Source: a virus. From it: a stretch of DNA of 30,351 nucleotides. Both the position numbers and the translations under genes were made by a program. Below the pieces are notes generated by a model that saw only the letters and a list, made by a program, of their open reading frames with translations, was not told the origin of the DNA and did no database searches. The stretch covers positions 1-30,351 of the IMG/VR virus record IMGVR_UViG_3300030090_006672; one strand, 5' to 3'. This document shows positions 22,545 through 28,331 of this stretch, in pieces. Positions within the stretch are counted from its first letter, which is position 1. Every line of letters starts with the position of its first letter.

Positions 22545-22555
22545 TGCATTATAAT
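22545..22555 (+). promoter_or_regulatory. -10 element of the leaderless HTH gene
   Basis: TATAAT at 22550-22555 is a perfect -10, preceded by TGCAT. The ATG of the HTH gene is at 22562, seven bases past the element, so the transcript would begin at or next to the start codon. No Shine-Dalgarno sequence is present. Confidence 0.6.
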
Positions 22556-22561
22556 AAAAGT

Positions 22562-22738
22562 ATGAAGCAGAGGTATATAAAAAAAGAATTTTTAAAATCC
22601 ATTAACGCTGTTTTGCAACAATACCCAGAAAGCACGAACGCGGACATCGCACGTCACTTAAATATGTGTAGAAGTGCGTTTCAAAAACGTCTTTGCTATC
22701 ATAATATAAAATGGAAAATAAAACGACGTGCTTACTAA
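22562..22738 (+). CDS. Small Fis-like helix-turn-helix regulator
   Basis: The protein has 58 residues and is strongly basic. Residues 23-49 (S-T-N-A-D-I-A-R-H-L-N-M-C-R-S-A-F-Q-K-R) look like the Fis/NtrC-type C-terminal HTH ('A-A-x-x-L-G-I-x-R-x-x-L-x-x-K-L'). The frame can be extended to a GTG at 22538, but that would place the start upstream of the -10, so ATG 22562 is preferred. It lies back to back with the late operon and shares a promoter region containing a palindrome. This suggests a switch protein for late genes, either repressing them in the lysogen or activating them. Its last 4 bases overlap the opposite gene at 22735. Confidence 0.72.
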   Translation: MKQRYIKKEFLKSINAVLQQYPESTNADIARHLNMCRSAFQKRLCYHNIKWKIKRRAY

Positions 22739-22917
22739 GTATTTAGTGTGATTTTATATTTTATTTCTTTTCTTATTGTACAGTTTCTTTTTAACCATTG
22801 CGTCAAAGATTGGTGGTTTTTACAACCTATTTTTTTAGCAATTGCTCTATATGAATAACCACTATTTAATAAATTTTCAATTTTTTCTATATCATATATC
22901 AATATTTCTCGTCCCAC
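22735..22917 (-). CDS. Small helix-turn-helix protein
   Basis: The protein has 60 residues. Residues 8-43 (D-I-E-K-I-E-N-L-L-N-S-G-Y-S-Y-R-A-I-A-K-K-I-G and then S-L-T-Q-W-L-K-R-N) are a clear homeodomain-like HTH, as in resolvase tails and transposase-type regulators. It starts with GTG at 22917, eight bases after AAGGAG. That start region is one copy of a 33-base direct repeat whose other copy ends the 67-residue membrane gene. It is last in the accessory cassette and meets the Fis-like gene tail to tail. Probably a regulator; the target is unknown. Confidence 0.7.
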   Translation of the reverse strand: MGREILIYDIEKIENLLNSGYSYRAIAKKIGCKNHQSLTQWLKRNCTIRKEIKYKITLNT

Positions 22918-22943
22918 TTTAAAAACTCCTTGTCAATTCTTTT
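22911..22943. repeat. Direct repeat R, copy 1 (copy 2 at 23691-23723)
   Basis: Thirty-three bases match the second copy with one change (A or G at the sixth base). Weaker similarity, 7 of 10, continues for ten bases to the left. Copy 1 lies downstream of the DUF4116-like gene and supplies the ribosome binding site and GTG of the HTH gene. Copy 2 encodes the last residues of the 67-residue membrane protein (I-D-K-E-F-L-K-R-D). Confidence 0.92.
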
Positions 22944-23652
22944 AAAAGATTTTTACAAGTATTTCTTTTGGCACAAATTTCAGAATACGTTTATACTCTT
23001 CAATGGCATGTGCTTCGTATTCGTATTCAAATTCAACCCTTTCAATCACAGATAAACACATTTCTAGATTTTTATGTTCTTCAGGTACAAATTCGAGGTT
23101 ATGATAATTGGCATTAACAGCGACCCAACACATTTCCTTAGTTTTATGTTCTTCAGGTACATATCTAAGATTAGGATTATGGTTTTCTTTAACCGAAAAT
23201 AAACAAATGTCCTTAGTTTTATACTCTTCAGGTACAAATTCGAGGGAGGATTCACAATCTTCGACCGCGTCCCGACACATATCTAGATTTTTATGTTCTT
23301 CAAGTACATACCGTAGGTTTTTTCCATATTTTTTGACAGCAGCAACACACATTTCCTTAGTTTTATGTTCTTCAGGTACATACTCAAGGGCGCGTCCCCA
23401 TGTTTCGACTGCGACCCTACACACCTCTGGAGTTTTATGTTTTTCCAACAAGTATCTAAAAACAAAGTCATATTTTTTAACCACAATTAAACATATTTCT
23501 TCAGTTTTATATTCTTCAGGCAGATCGTACTTAAATTTATCCCAAACTTCATCAGAAGTAGCATTTTTAAAAGTTATCAACCAATCTTCATATGTGTTAT
23601 TCTCTTTTAACCAATCTTTATATTTTTTCTTATTTATCCCTTCTTTATTCAT
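22942..23652 (-). CDS. DUF4116-like repeat protein
   Basis: The protein has 236 residues. After an N-terminal helical part (Y-K-D-W-L-K-E-N-N-T-Y-E-D-W) it consists of about seven repeats of 24 residues. Each reads like 'L-x-[Y/F]-V-P-E-E-H-K-[T/N]-x-x-M-C-x-x-A-V-x-x-x', the DUF4116 pattern. Each repeat should form a pair of helices, together making a solenoid, usually a protein-binding surface. It is the only such protein in the genome. DNA copies alternate between K-T-K-E-M-C and K-N-L-D-M-C types and are nearly identical, pointing to recent expansion. It lies in the accessory cassette behind a strong promoter, consistent with a host-modifying or defence role. The activity is not visible. 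Confidence 0.85.
   Translation of the reverse strand: MNKEGINKKKYKDWLKENNTYEDWLITFKNATSDEVWDKFKYDLPEEYKTEEICLIVVKKYDFVFRYLLEKHKTPEVCRVAVETWGRALEYVPEEHKTKEMCVAAVKKYGKNLRYVLEEHKNLDMCRDAVEDCESSLEFVPEEYKTKDICLFSVKENHNPNLRYVPEEHKTKEMCWVAVNANYHNLEFVPEEHKNLEMCLSVIERVEFEYEYEAHAIEEYKRILKFVPKEILVKIF
22990..23530 (-). repeat. 72-base tandem repeats coding the DUF4116-like units
   Basis: About seven units of 72 bases (one of 78) share blocks such as TTTTATGTTCTTCAGGTACA on the plus strand. Two unit types, with TAGATTTTTATGTTCTTC or TTAGTTTTATGTTCTTC, alternate roughly every second or third unit, which suggests duplication of blocks larger than one unit. Confidence 0.8.
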
Positions 23653-23673
23653 TGTTTAATACCTTTGTTTGTT
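23649..23673. repeat. Direct repeat L, copy 1 (copy 2 at 23882-23906)
   Basis: Twenty-five bases match copy 2 with one change. On the minus strand each copy carries the ribosome binding site and start codon (AAAGG, then TTAAACAATG) of the gene that follows: the DUF4116-like gene for copy 1, the 67-residue membrane gene for copy 2. Confidence 0.9.
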
Positions 23674-23681
23674 ATTTATTA

Positions 23682-23885
23682 TTATTTCGAGTCCCGCTTT
23701 AAAAACTCCTTGTCAATTCTTTTGCTTTCTCTTATTTCACGCCGTTTTAAAATGATGAATAGTAGCAACATAAATATAGAAAAAATAAAATAACCAAAAT
23801 AAATATATAGAGCTGTTTTAACAGAAATAAGATTAATTTCTGTTAATATAAAAAGTATTATTATAGTACAAGTATGTTTCTTCAT
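23682..23885 (-). CDS. 67-residue two-helix membrane protein
   Basis: The protein has 67 residues. Helix one is about 6-15 (C-T-I-I-I-L-F-I-L-T) and could be part of a signal anchor. Helix two is clear at about 25-47 (A-L-Y-I-Y-F-G-Y-F-I-F-S-I-F-M-L-L-L-F-I). A basic, charged tail follows (K-R-R-E-I-R-E-S-K-R-I-D-K). The start is in repeat L copy 2 and the end is in repeat R copy 2. It is the first gene after the promoter at 23919-23947, so it is likely well expressed, also in the lysogen. A small membrane partner for the DUF4116-like protein, or an exclusion protein, is possible. No family was recognised. Confidence 0.68.
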   Translation of the reverse strand: MKKHTCTIIILFILTEINLISVKTALYIYFGYFIFSIFMLLLFIILKRREIRESKRIDKEFLKRDSK

Positions 23886-23918
23886 TGTTTAATTCCTTTG
23901 TTTGTTTGTTATGTATTA

Positions 23919-23947
23919 ATAATAAAACCATGTATTGCCACTGTCAA
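23919..23947 (-). promoter_or_regulatory. Consensus promoter of the accessory cassette
   Basis: On the minus strand TTGACA (23947-23942) and TATTAT (23924-23919) are 17 bases apart, a near-perfect sigma-70-type promoter. The TGA in TTGACA is the integrase stop codon. Transcription would start near 23912, ahead of AAAGG and the ATG at 23885. The 58-base gap 23886-23943 is also a possible phage attachment site. Confidence 0.75.
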
Positions 23948-25464
23948 CATTTAATTATATAAGTAAACTTTTTTATAATCTCTTTCGATATAATAAATAT
24001 ATTTTTTTTGTTGCGTATTAACTCAAGTTTGGGGAGCCAAACATTACTTAACGCGGAACACTTAAGCGTAATCTCTGTTTTATTCTCACCAATTTCAATT
24101 TTATCTACAAATTTATCAATTTCTTTCTTTGTAATATTTTCACAATAGTCTTTTAATAATTTATCAACGACTGTTATAGATTCATTCAATTCTTTAATTG
24201 TAAATGCACTTTTAAACTTTGTAATTTGATTTAATCTTTGCTCATAAATTTCTTTATCGTTTCTTATTTCTATTAATTTATCATCAAGCTCATCCGTGCC
24301 GATACGAGCAATTGCCGAAATAATGTTAGATATTTGTTTTTCAGCAGTTTTTATTTTTTTTATTAATATCGACTTTTCATTGCTATTTTCTTTATTATAT
24401 TGTTTTGCCTCTCTATATAAAGTTGTAGCTATACTTGTTACCATTGTTTTTTTGCATACCAGCCCTTTTATTTTTTTTTGGACTTTGTTTTCGATTTCGC
24501 TTTTATTTACTGGCGCCTGATTACACATTTTCTTTCTTGCTTTTATGCATTGGTAATATTGATATAACTTACCCCTTGTCTTGCTGCTTATCCCTGTAAC
24601 TTTAGACCCACAACTACAGCTTATTAATCCTGATAAAATATAATTATTATTTCGTACCCTGTTTTTATTCCCTACCCTGCTTTTTAATAAGGTTTGAGCT
24701 TTATCAAAAATTTCTTTTTCTATTATAGGTTTATGAGTATTTTCATATAGTTGATTAGAAAAGTATATATGCCCTAAATAGGTACTATTTGAGATAATTG
24801 TGCGAATAGACATAGTTGTAAACATAGAGCCTCTTTTTGTTTTGTACCCCTTATTATTGAGTTCCTGCGCAATTAATGCCAACCCTTTACCTTTGTTTAC
24901 ATAAGTATCAAATATCGAGATAATGATTAAGCTCTCTTCAAGGCATGGTTCCAACTTCTTTGTTTCTTTTCCTCTGATATACCCTAACGGAGCCATGCCG
25001 TTTTGCCAAACCCCCGATTTGATTGATTGTAACATCCCCGCCCGGGCTCTAATTCCGATACGTTTACTCTCGCTTTCTGCAAGGCCATTATAAACAGCCT
25101 CCATCAGGATTGATTCAGGTCCTGTACCTATAGATTCGGTTACACTTTTAATTTCACATTTATATTTGTTAAACTCGGCCTTTAACATGTAATAGTTAGA
25201 AATATTTCGGCCAAATCTGTCCAATTTCCAGACAATACAATAGTCTATATTTTTATATTTTTTTATATATGAGTACATTTCTTGAAACGCTTCACGCGCA
25301 GCATTTGTTCCAGTTTTTGCTTTATCCTCGTATATACAAACTATTTCCATGTCATTGTCATCGCAAAATTTTAAACATGCTTCTTTTTGCAACTCAATGG
25401 AGAACCCTTTTGATTGCTTTTCATCAGAAAACCGTGTATAAATTATCGCTTTTTTATATTTCAT
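23944..25464 (-). CDS. int: Large serine recombinase, phage integrase
   Basis: The protein has 506 residues. It integrates the phage genome by single-strand exchange through a Ser-DNA link. The resolvase catalytic domain (about 1-150) has R11 and the nucleophile S13 in Y-T-R-F-S-D, and the L-D-R-F-G-R-N motif at 81-87. The recombinase domain follows (about 155-265, N-G-M-A-P-L-G-Y and G-L-A-L-I-A-Q-E-L-N-N-K-G). A zinc ribbon has C283, C285, C306 and C314. A coiled-coil part (about 350-430) resembles the one used for attP/attB synapsis in large serine integrases. The length is normal for the family. It sits next to the repressor region and before the accessory cassette. Confidence 0.96.
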   Translation of the reverse strand: MKYKKAIIYTRFSDEKQSKGFSIELQKEACLKFCDDNDMEIVCIYEDKAKTGTNAAREAFQEMYSYIKKYKNIDYCIVWKLDRFGRNISNYYMLKAEFNKYKCEIKSVTESIGTGPESILMEAVYNGLAESESKRIGIRARAGMLQSIKSGVWQNGMAPLGYIRGKETKKLEPCLEESLIIISIFDTYVNKGKGLALIAQELNNKGYKTKRGSMFTTMSIRTIISNSTYLGHIYFSNQLYENTHKPIIEKEIFDKAQTLLKSRVGNKNRVRNNNYILSGLISCSCGSKVTGISSKTRGKLYQYYQCIKARKKMCNQAPVNKSEIENKVQKKIKGLVCKKTMVTSIATTLYREAKQYNKENSNEKSILIKKIKTAEKQISNIISAIARIGTDELDDKLIEIRNDKEIYEQRLNQITKFKSAFTIKELNESITVVDKLLKDYCENITKKEIDKFVDKIEIGENKTEITLKCSALSNVWLPKLELIRNKKNIFIISKEIIKKFTYIIKC

Positions 25465-25473
25465 TAGTTTTTA

Positions 25474-25482
25474 TGCTATTAT
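25474..25482 (+). promoter_or_regulatory. Extended -10 element of the 25489 gene
   Basis: TGCTATTAT is an extended -10 with one change from TGCTATAAT at 1721. The ATG at 25489 is six bases downstream and has no Shine-Dalgarno sequence, so the transcript would be leaderless. Confidence 0.5.
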
Positions 25483-25488
25483 TTACAA

Positions 25489-25650
25489 ATGCCAGATTAC
25501 CAAGATTTACAGTTTTTTGAGCTCGAAGACGAACAAGAAATAAAAGAATTATTAAATAAATTCATTGTTCCGAATGGTGAAATTATAAATATTGTTTCAG
25601 AAGCCATAAATCAAGATCCTTTCAAATTTCTTTATAATAATAAAAATTAA
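25489..25650 (+). CDS. 53-residue acidic protein opposite the integrase gene
   Basis: The frame encodes 53 residues and is acidic (M-P-D-Y-Q-D-L-Q-F-F-E-L-E-D-E-Q-E-I-K-E). The C-terminal half is more neutral (I-I-N-I-V-S-E-A-I). It fills the 182-base gap between the integrase start (25464) and the repressor end, overlapping the latter by 4 bases. The reading frame is open over the whole gap with normal codon use, which supports it as a gene, although it has no Shine-Dalgarno site. Small proteins beside large serine integrases are sometimes recombination directionality factors, and those next to repressors can be antirepressors. Neither can be read from the sequence. Confidence 0.58.
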   Translation: MPDYQDLQFFELEDEQEIKELLNKFIVPNGEIINIVSEAINQDPFKFLYNNKN

Positions 25651-26036
25651 AACGCATTTAACATTTTAATAATTCTTTGTCTTTCAATATCATTTAATCT
25701 TGATATCTTATCAAGAATATCTATTATCTCTTTTTCTTGCAATAGTTTATGGACAGCTTGTGAGGTTTCTCCGATCATTAACCCGTCTTTTTGGTCTACA
25801 ATCACTATTAAATCTTTTTTTGTGATATATCCTTTTTTTATCATTAAGGTGCTATAACTAACATTTAGATGTTTAGCTAGTTTCTTTAATACGATAGGGC
25901 TTATATTTTCGACTTGGTTATTTTCAATATTTCCTATCATAGAATAAGAGACGTTACTTTTCTGATACAAAGCCCATTTTGACAACATGGCCTTCTTTCT
26001 TAATTTTTTAAAATATTCGCCAAAACTTTCTTCCAT
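25647..26036 (-). CDS. XRE-family repressor (CI-like)
   Basis: The protein has 129 residues. Residues 5-65 are an HTH_XRE domain: F-G-E-Y-F-K-K-L-R-K-K-A-M-L-S-K-W-A-L-Y-Q-K-S, S-Y-S-M-I-G-N-I-E-N-N as the recognition helix region, and V-L-K-K-L-A-K-H-L-N-V. A linker leads to a short C-terminal helix (I-L-D-K-I-S-R-L-N-D-I-E-R-Q-R-I), probably a dimer contact. There is no LexA/S24 self-cleavage domain, so induction would need an antirepressor or ClpP-type turnover. It is divergent from the early operon with 142 bases of operator-rich DNA between them, and its promoter is at 26089-26097. Confidence 0.9.
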   Translation of the reverse strand: MEESFGEYFKKLRKKAMLSKWALYQKSNVSYSMIGNIENNQVENISPIVLKKLAKHLNVSYSTLMIKKGYITKKDLIVIVDQKDGLMIGETSQAVHKLLQEKEIIDILDKISRLNDIERQRIIKMLNAF

Positions 26037-26088
26037 AACTATATATCCACCATACTTTCACTATTTAAACACTATGAGTTTAATTATT

Positions 26089-26097
26089 ATTATATCA
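26089..26097 (-). promoter_or_regulatory. Repressor gene promoter, extended -10
   Basis: On the minus strand TGATATAAT (TATAAT at 26094-26089) is a full extended -10. The leader would be about 46 bases. It overlaps TATATCAATA (26091-26100), which is one half of the palindrome at 26437, so the two may share a binding protein. Confidence 0.5.
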
Positions 26098-26116
26098 ATA
26101 ATACAATTATTTACTA

Positions 26117-26145
26117 TTGACATCTTATAGTTAACGGTATACTAT
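26117..26145 (+). promoter_or_regulatory. Early operon promoter
   Basis: TTGACA (26117-26122) and TACTAT (26140-26145) are 17 bases apart. Transcription would start near 26152 and run into the AAAGGAGG site of the Cro-like gene. The -10 lies inside the 26-base palindrome, so bound repressor would shut it. Confidence 0.82.
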
Positions 26146-26152
26146 TAACTAT
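26127..26152. promoter_or_regulatory. 26-base palindromic operator over the early promoter
   Basis: Outer arms ATAGTTAA and TTAACTAT are perfect inverted repeats, and the centre GTATAC is itself palindromic; 22 of 26 positions match symmetry. ACTAT half-sites recur at 26060, 26072, 26113 and 26141 in the same intergenic region, suggesting several repressor-binding sites. Confidence 0.72.
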
Positions 26153-26178
26153 ATAACAACAAAATAAAGGAGGTTAAT

Positions 26179-26433
26179 ATGAAACGAAAAAAATTTAAGA
26201 TTAATAAGGAATATCTATTTGAAGCTATGCAGAATAAAAAAGTTTATTCATTCGCTCAGCTCGAAAATAAGATTGGTGAATATAACGGGACTATTTCACG
26301 CCTAGGTCGTGCAAACAAGACTGATAGTCATTATGTGTGCTCACGCCAAAAAAGGGATAAAATTTATGATGGTTTATTAGGATTAGATTTTAAAAACAAT
26401 GAACTAGATAAGATTTTTTTTGAAGTTGATTAG
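26179..26433 (+). CDS. Cro-like early regulator
   Basis: The protein has 84 residues and is basic in its first half. Residues 11-45 (Y-L-F-E-A-M-Q-N-K-K-V-Y-S-F-A-Q-L-E-N-K-I-G and G-T-I-S-R-L-G-R-A-N) look like a degenerate XRE-type HTH. The end (L-G-L-D-F-K-N-N-E-L-D-K-I-F-F-E-V-D) may dimerise. It is the first early gene, opposite the repressor, with the strong site AAAGGAGG, the standard place for Cro. The HTH assignment is by pattern, so other small DNA-binding proteins are possible. Confidence 0.7.
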   Translation: MKRKKFKINKEYLFEAMQNKKVYSFAQLENKIGEYNGTISRLGRANKTDSHYVCSRQKRDKIYDGLLGLDFKNNELDKIFFEVD

Positions 26434-26436
26434 CAC

Positions 26437-26454
26437 TATATCAATATTGATATA
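26437..26454. promoter_or_regulatory. 18-base perfect palindrome before the 42-residue gene
   Basis: TATATCAATATTGATATA reads the same on both strands. It sits in the short gap after the Cro-like gene, just before an AAAGGAGG site, and its left ten bases recur over the repressor -10 (26091-26100). It may be an operator, or a weak mRNA hairpin. Confidence 0.55.
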
Positions 26455-26467
26455 AAGGAGGTGTAAC

Positions 26468-26596
26468 ATGATAAGCGAGCCAACTGAAGAACAAAAGAAA
26501 TTATATGAACCGATAATCTCACTAATTAACAAAGGGGTTACTCAAGAACAATTTGTAGAAATGATATTAAAAAGAAGGAGTGAAGAAAGTGAATAA
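26468..26596 (+). CDS. 42-residue hypothetical early protein
   Basis: The frame encodes 42 residues (M-I-S-E-P-T-E-E-Q-K-K-L-Y-E-P-I-I-S-L-I-N-K-G-V and onwards). It starts at ATG 26468, seven bases after a near-ideal AAAGGAGG site, and its end overlaps the next gene by 8 bases. That is strong evidence for translation. It is charged and helical, no family recognised. A helix with I-I-S-L-I-N-K-G-V-T-Q-E-Q-F could contact another protein. Confidence 0.68.
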   Translation: MISEPTEEQKKLYEPIISLINKGVTQEQFVEMILKRRSEESE

Positions 26597-26831
26597 TAAA
26601 AACGATTTAGAAAATATGGAGTTAGACAGACTTAAGAGGCTTACTGAGCAATTTTCTCTTACTGCACAAGTATACTCTAGAGAGCTTGAGAAAAGACAAC
26701 TCGAGTCAAAAACAAGACAAGCATTTCATAAACTAGAAAACGCCAATTCTGGTTTTACTTTCAGTATAAGCAGTGTAAATACTGATGATTTAAGAAATCA
26801 AGAAATTTTATATCATGGAGGTATAAATTGA
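26589..26831 (+). CDS. Hypothetical early protein
   Basis: The protein has 80 residues from GTG 26589. An in-frame GTG at 26580 is too close to AAGGAG (26575-26580); the one at 26589 has an 8-base spacing and is preferred. The first 50 residues are a charged helix (M-E-L-D-R-L-K-R-L-T-E-Q-F), then a short beta end (G-F-T-F-S-I-S-S). It ends one base into the next start. Not recognised; small coiled-coil proteins of this kind are frequent in early phage operons. Confidence 0.65.
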   Translation: MNNKNDLENMELDRLKRLTEQFSLTAQVYSRELEKRQLESKTRQAFHKLENANSGFTFSISSVNTDDLRNQEILYHGGIN

Positions 26832-27118
26832 TGGAAAACTCTACCACAAATTTCCCATCAATTAAAAATGCTCAAAAAAACCATTATGAATTAAAAGGAG
26901 TTTCGAACATGTACAGATCTATTTTACCACAAAAAAAGTTAACAACACAAAATGCAGTCCTGAATTTACTGGATTTTCAGTTAAAAAACCAACGAATTTC
27001 ACAAGACTCGTACCTTGAATTTTCTCAAGCAATTCGGCACGGCGTTATACATAAAGAAGATTTAAAAAATTTCCTGCCTGGGTATCGTCGGATGGTTTTG
27101 GAGGATTTCAATGACTAG
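26831..27118 (+). CDS. Hypothetical early protein
   Basis: The protein has 95 residues from ATG 26831, with GGAGG 9 bases before it. A second start at 26909 has a better AAAAGGAG site at 8 bases and would give 69 residues beginning M-Y-R-S-I-L-P-Q-K-K; I cannot choose between them. The C-terminal part is helical (L-N-L-L-D-F-Q-L, Y-L-E-F-S-Q-A-I-R-H). It overlaps the next gene by 8 bases. No family recognised. Confidence 0.62.
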   Translation: MENSTTNFPSIKNAQKNHYELKGVSNMYRSILPQKKLTTQNAVLNLLDFQLKNQRISQDSYLEFSQAIRHGVIHKEDLKNFLPGYRRMVLEDFND

Positions 27119-27824
27119 AGAATATGACATTGTTCAGCAAATAAACGATTTGGATGCGGATCTTGTCTGTCTAGAGCTAAAAGTTAAGGAGTTACAAAAC
27201 AATATTATTGCTTTAAAAAAGTCTATAAATATGCAAGACACTTTTCGTCATATTTCTAATACAAAAACGAGTTTATGGGAGGTAAAAATAAATATGTTAA
27301 ACGATATCAATATAAATGAAAGAGAATTATCCAATGAATTTGAAATGATAAATGAGATTGTTTATATGGACGAAATGCCAAATGAATTTAGCTATGATAG
27401 TGCCAAGAGCTATATTTCAGAAATTGGTAGTTTTCGTGATTTGTCTATTTTTCATCGTTGGTTAGATTCTAATCATTATTTAGGTGATGGCGTTGAGCAA
27501 AGTTGGCTATACCAGGACATGGAAAACCATTACGACTTATTAAGCAATATAAGTGTGATAAAAGAATCAATTTTAGGTGAAGAAACCTTTATTTCTACGA
27601 GAAAATTAAGAACGAAAATATTTGTAATTAACAATAAAGAAACTTTAGATATTATACAAAAATACATTTTACACACTTTGCCCAAAATCGATCACCAGCT
27701 AATCACTGTGTACATCGAAGAAAGAAAACGCACAATAGACGAAGAGAATGAGTTAATGAAGCTTGATAGACCTATTTCGTGTGAAGATGCAATTAAAACA
27801 TCTGTGAAAGAGGGGTTATTTTAA
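27111..27824 (+). CDS. Coiled-coil early protein of unknown function
   Basis: The protein has 237 residues. Residues 5-50 form a predicted coiled coil (V-Q-Q-I-N-D-L-D-A-D-L-V and L-E-L-K-V-K-E-L-Q-N-N-I-I). The rest is acidic and helical, with an aromatic segment F-H-R-W-L-D-S-N-H-Y-L-G and a final charged helix. It directly precedes the Erf-family gene, overlapping by one base, the place where phages often encode recombination or replication helpers. I cannot name it. Confidence 0.65.
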   Translation: MTREYDIVQQINDLDADLVCLELKVKELQNNIIALKKSINMQDTFRHISNTKTSLWEVKINMLNDININERELSNEFEMINEIVYMDEMPNEFSYDSAKSYISEIGSFRDLSIFHRWLDSNHYLGDGVEQSWLYQDMENHYDLLSNISVIKESILGEETFISTRKLRTKIFVINNKETLDIIQKYILHTLPKIDHQLITVYIEERKRTIDEENELMKLDRPISCEDAIKTSVKEGLF

Positions 27825-28306
27825 TGGATAATAATTTTTATATTAAAGTAGTCAAAATACAATCGGAGTTATCCGTACCGAAAGCCCAAAGAAATTCTTT
27901 TGGTAAATACAACTATCGTAGTTGCGAGGACATTTTAGCTAAATTAAAACCTTTGTTGGAAAAATATGAACTCGTCCAAAATATAACAGATGAAATTCTT
28001 CTTATAGGCGACCGTTATTATGTTAAAGCAACAGTTCGCTTATCAAATGGGAAAGAAATTATTGAAAGCCATGGCTATGCCAGAGAAGCATCTGAAAAAA
28101 AGGGTATGGACTTTGCTCAATTAACTGGGTCATGTAGTTCTTATGCTAGAAAATATGCATTAAACGGACTATACGGAATAGATGATACAAAAGATCAGGA
28201 TACCGACGAATTCGTACGTCAATCTCAATATAAAAAGCCTTACAGTTCTAATAAAACTTATAACAACGAGCCGAATTATAACGATTCTGCTTTTTTTCAA
28301 AGTTAA
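27824..28306 (+). CDS. erf: Erf-family single-strand annealing protein
   Basis: The protein has 160 residues. It anneals complementary single strands during phage recombination and circularisation. The family markers are P-K-A-Q-R-N-S-F-G-K-Y-N-Y-R-S-C-E-D-I at the start, V-K-A-T-V-R-L in the middle, and the hallmark L-T-G-S-C-S-S-Y-A-R-K-Y-A-L-N-G-L-Y-G-I followed by D-D-T-K-D-Q-D. The C-terminal 35 residues are polar and Tyr/Asn-rich, a flexible tail. It shares one base with the gene before it and is followed by SSB, its usual partner. No exonuclease partner is seen. Confidence 0.95.
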   Translation: MDNNFYIKVVKIQSELSVPKAQRNSFGKYNYRSCEDILAKLKPLLEKYELVQNITDEILLIGDRYYVKATVRLSNGKEIIESHGYAREASEKKGMDFAQLTGSCSSYARKYALNGLYGIDDTKDQDTDEFVRQSQYKKPYSSNKTYNNEPNYNDSAFFQS

Positions 28307-28331
28307 TTTAATATAAAAAAGGGAGATAATA

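Noticed and set aside
22538-22561. GTG start at 22538 for the Fis-like gene
   Set aside because: It lies upstream of the -10 element of the gene's own promoter and has no ribosome binding site.
22990-23530. CRISPR-like repeat array
   Set aside because: Repeats of 72 bases are coding, diverge gradually and have no constant-size unique spacers.
23108-23659. 183-residue plus-strand frame opposite the DUF4116-like gene
   Set aside because: It is the complement of a repetitive coding gene, which keeps antisense frames open. It has no ribosome binding site, and its repeats only mirror the real ones.
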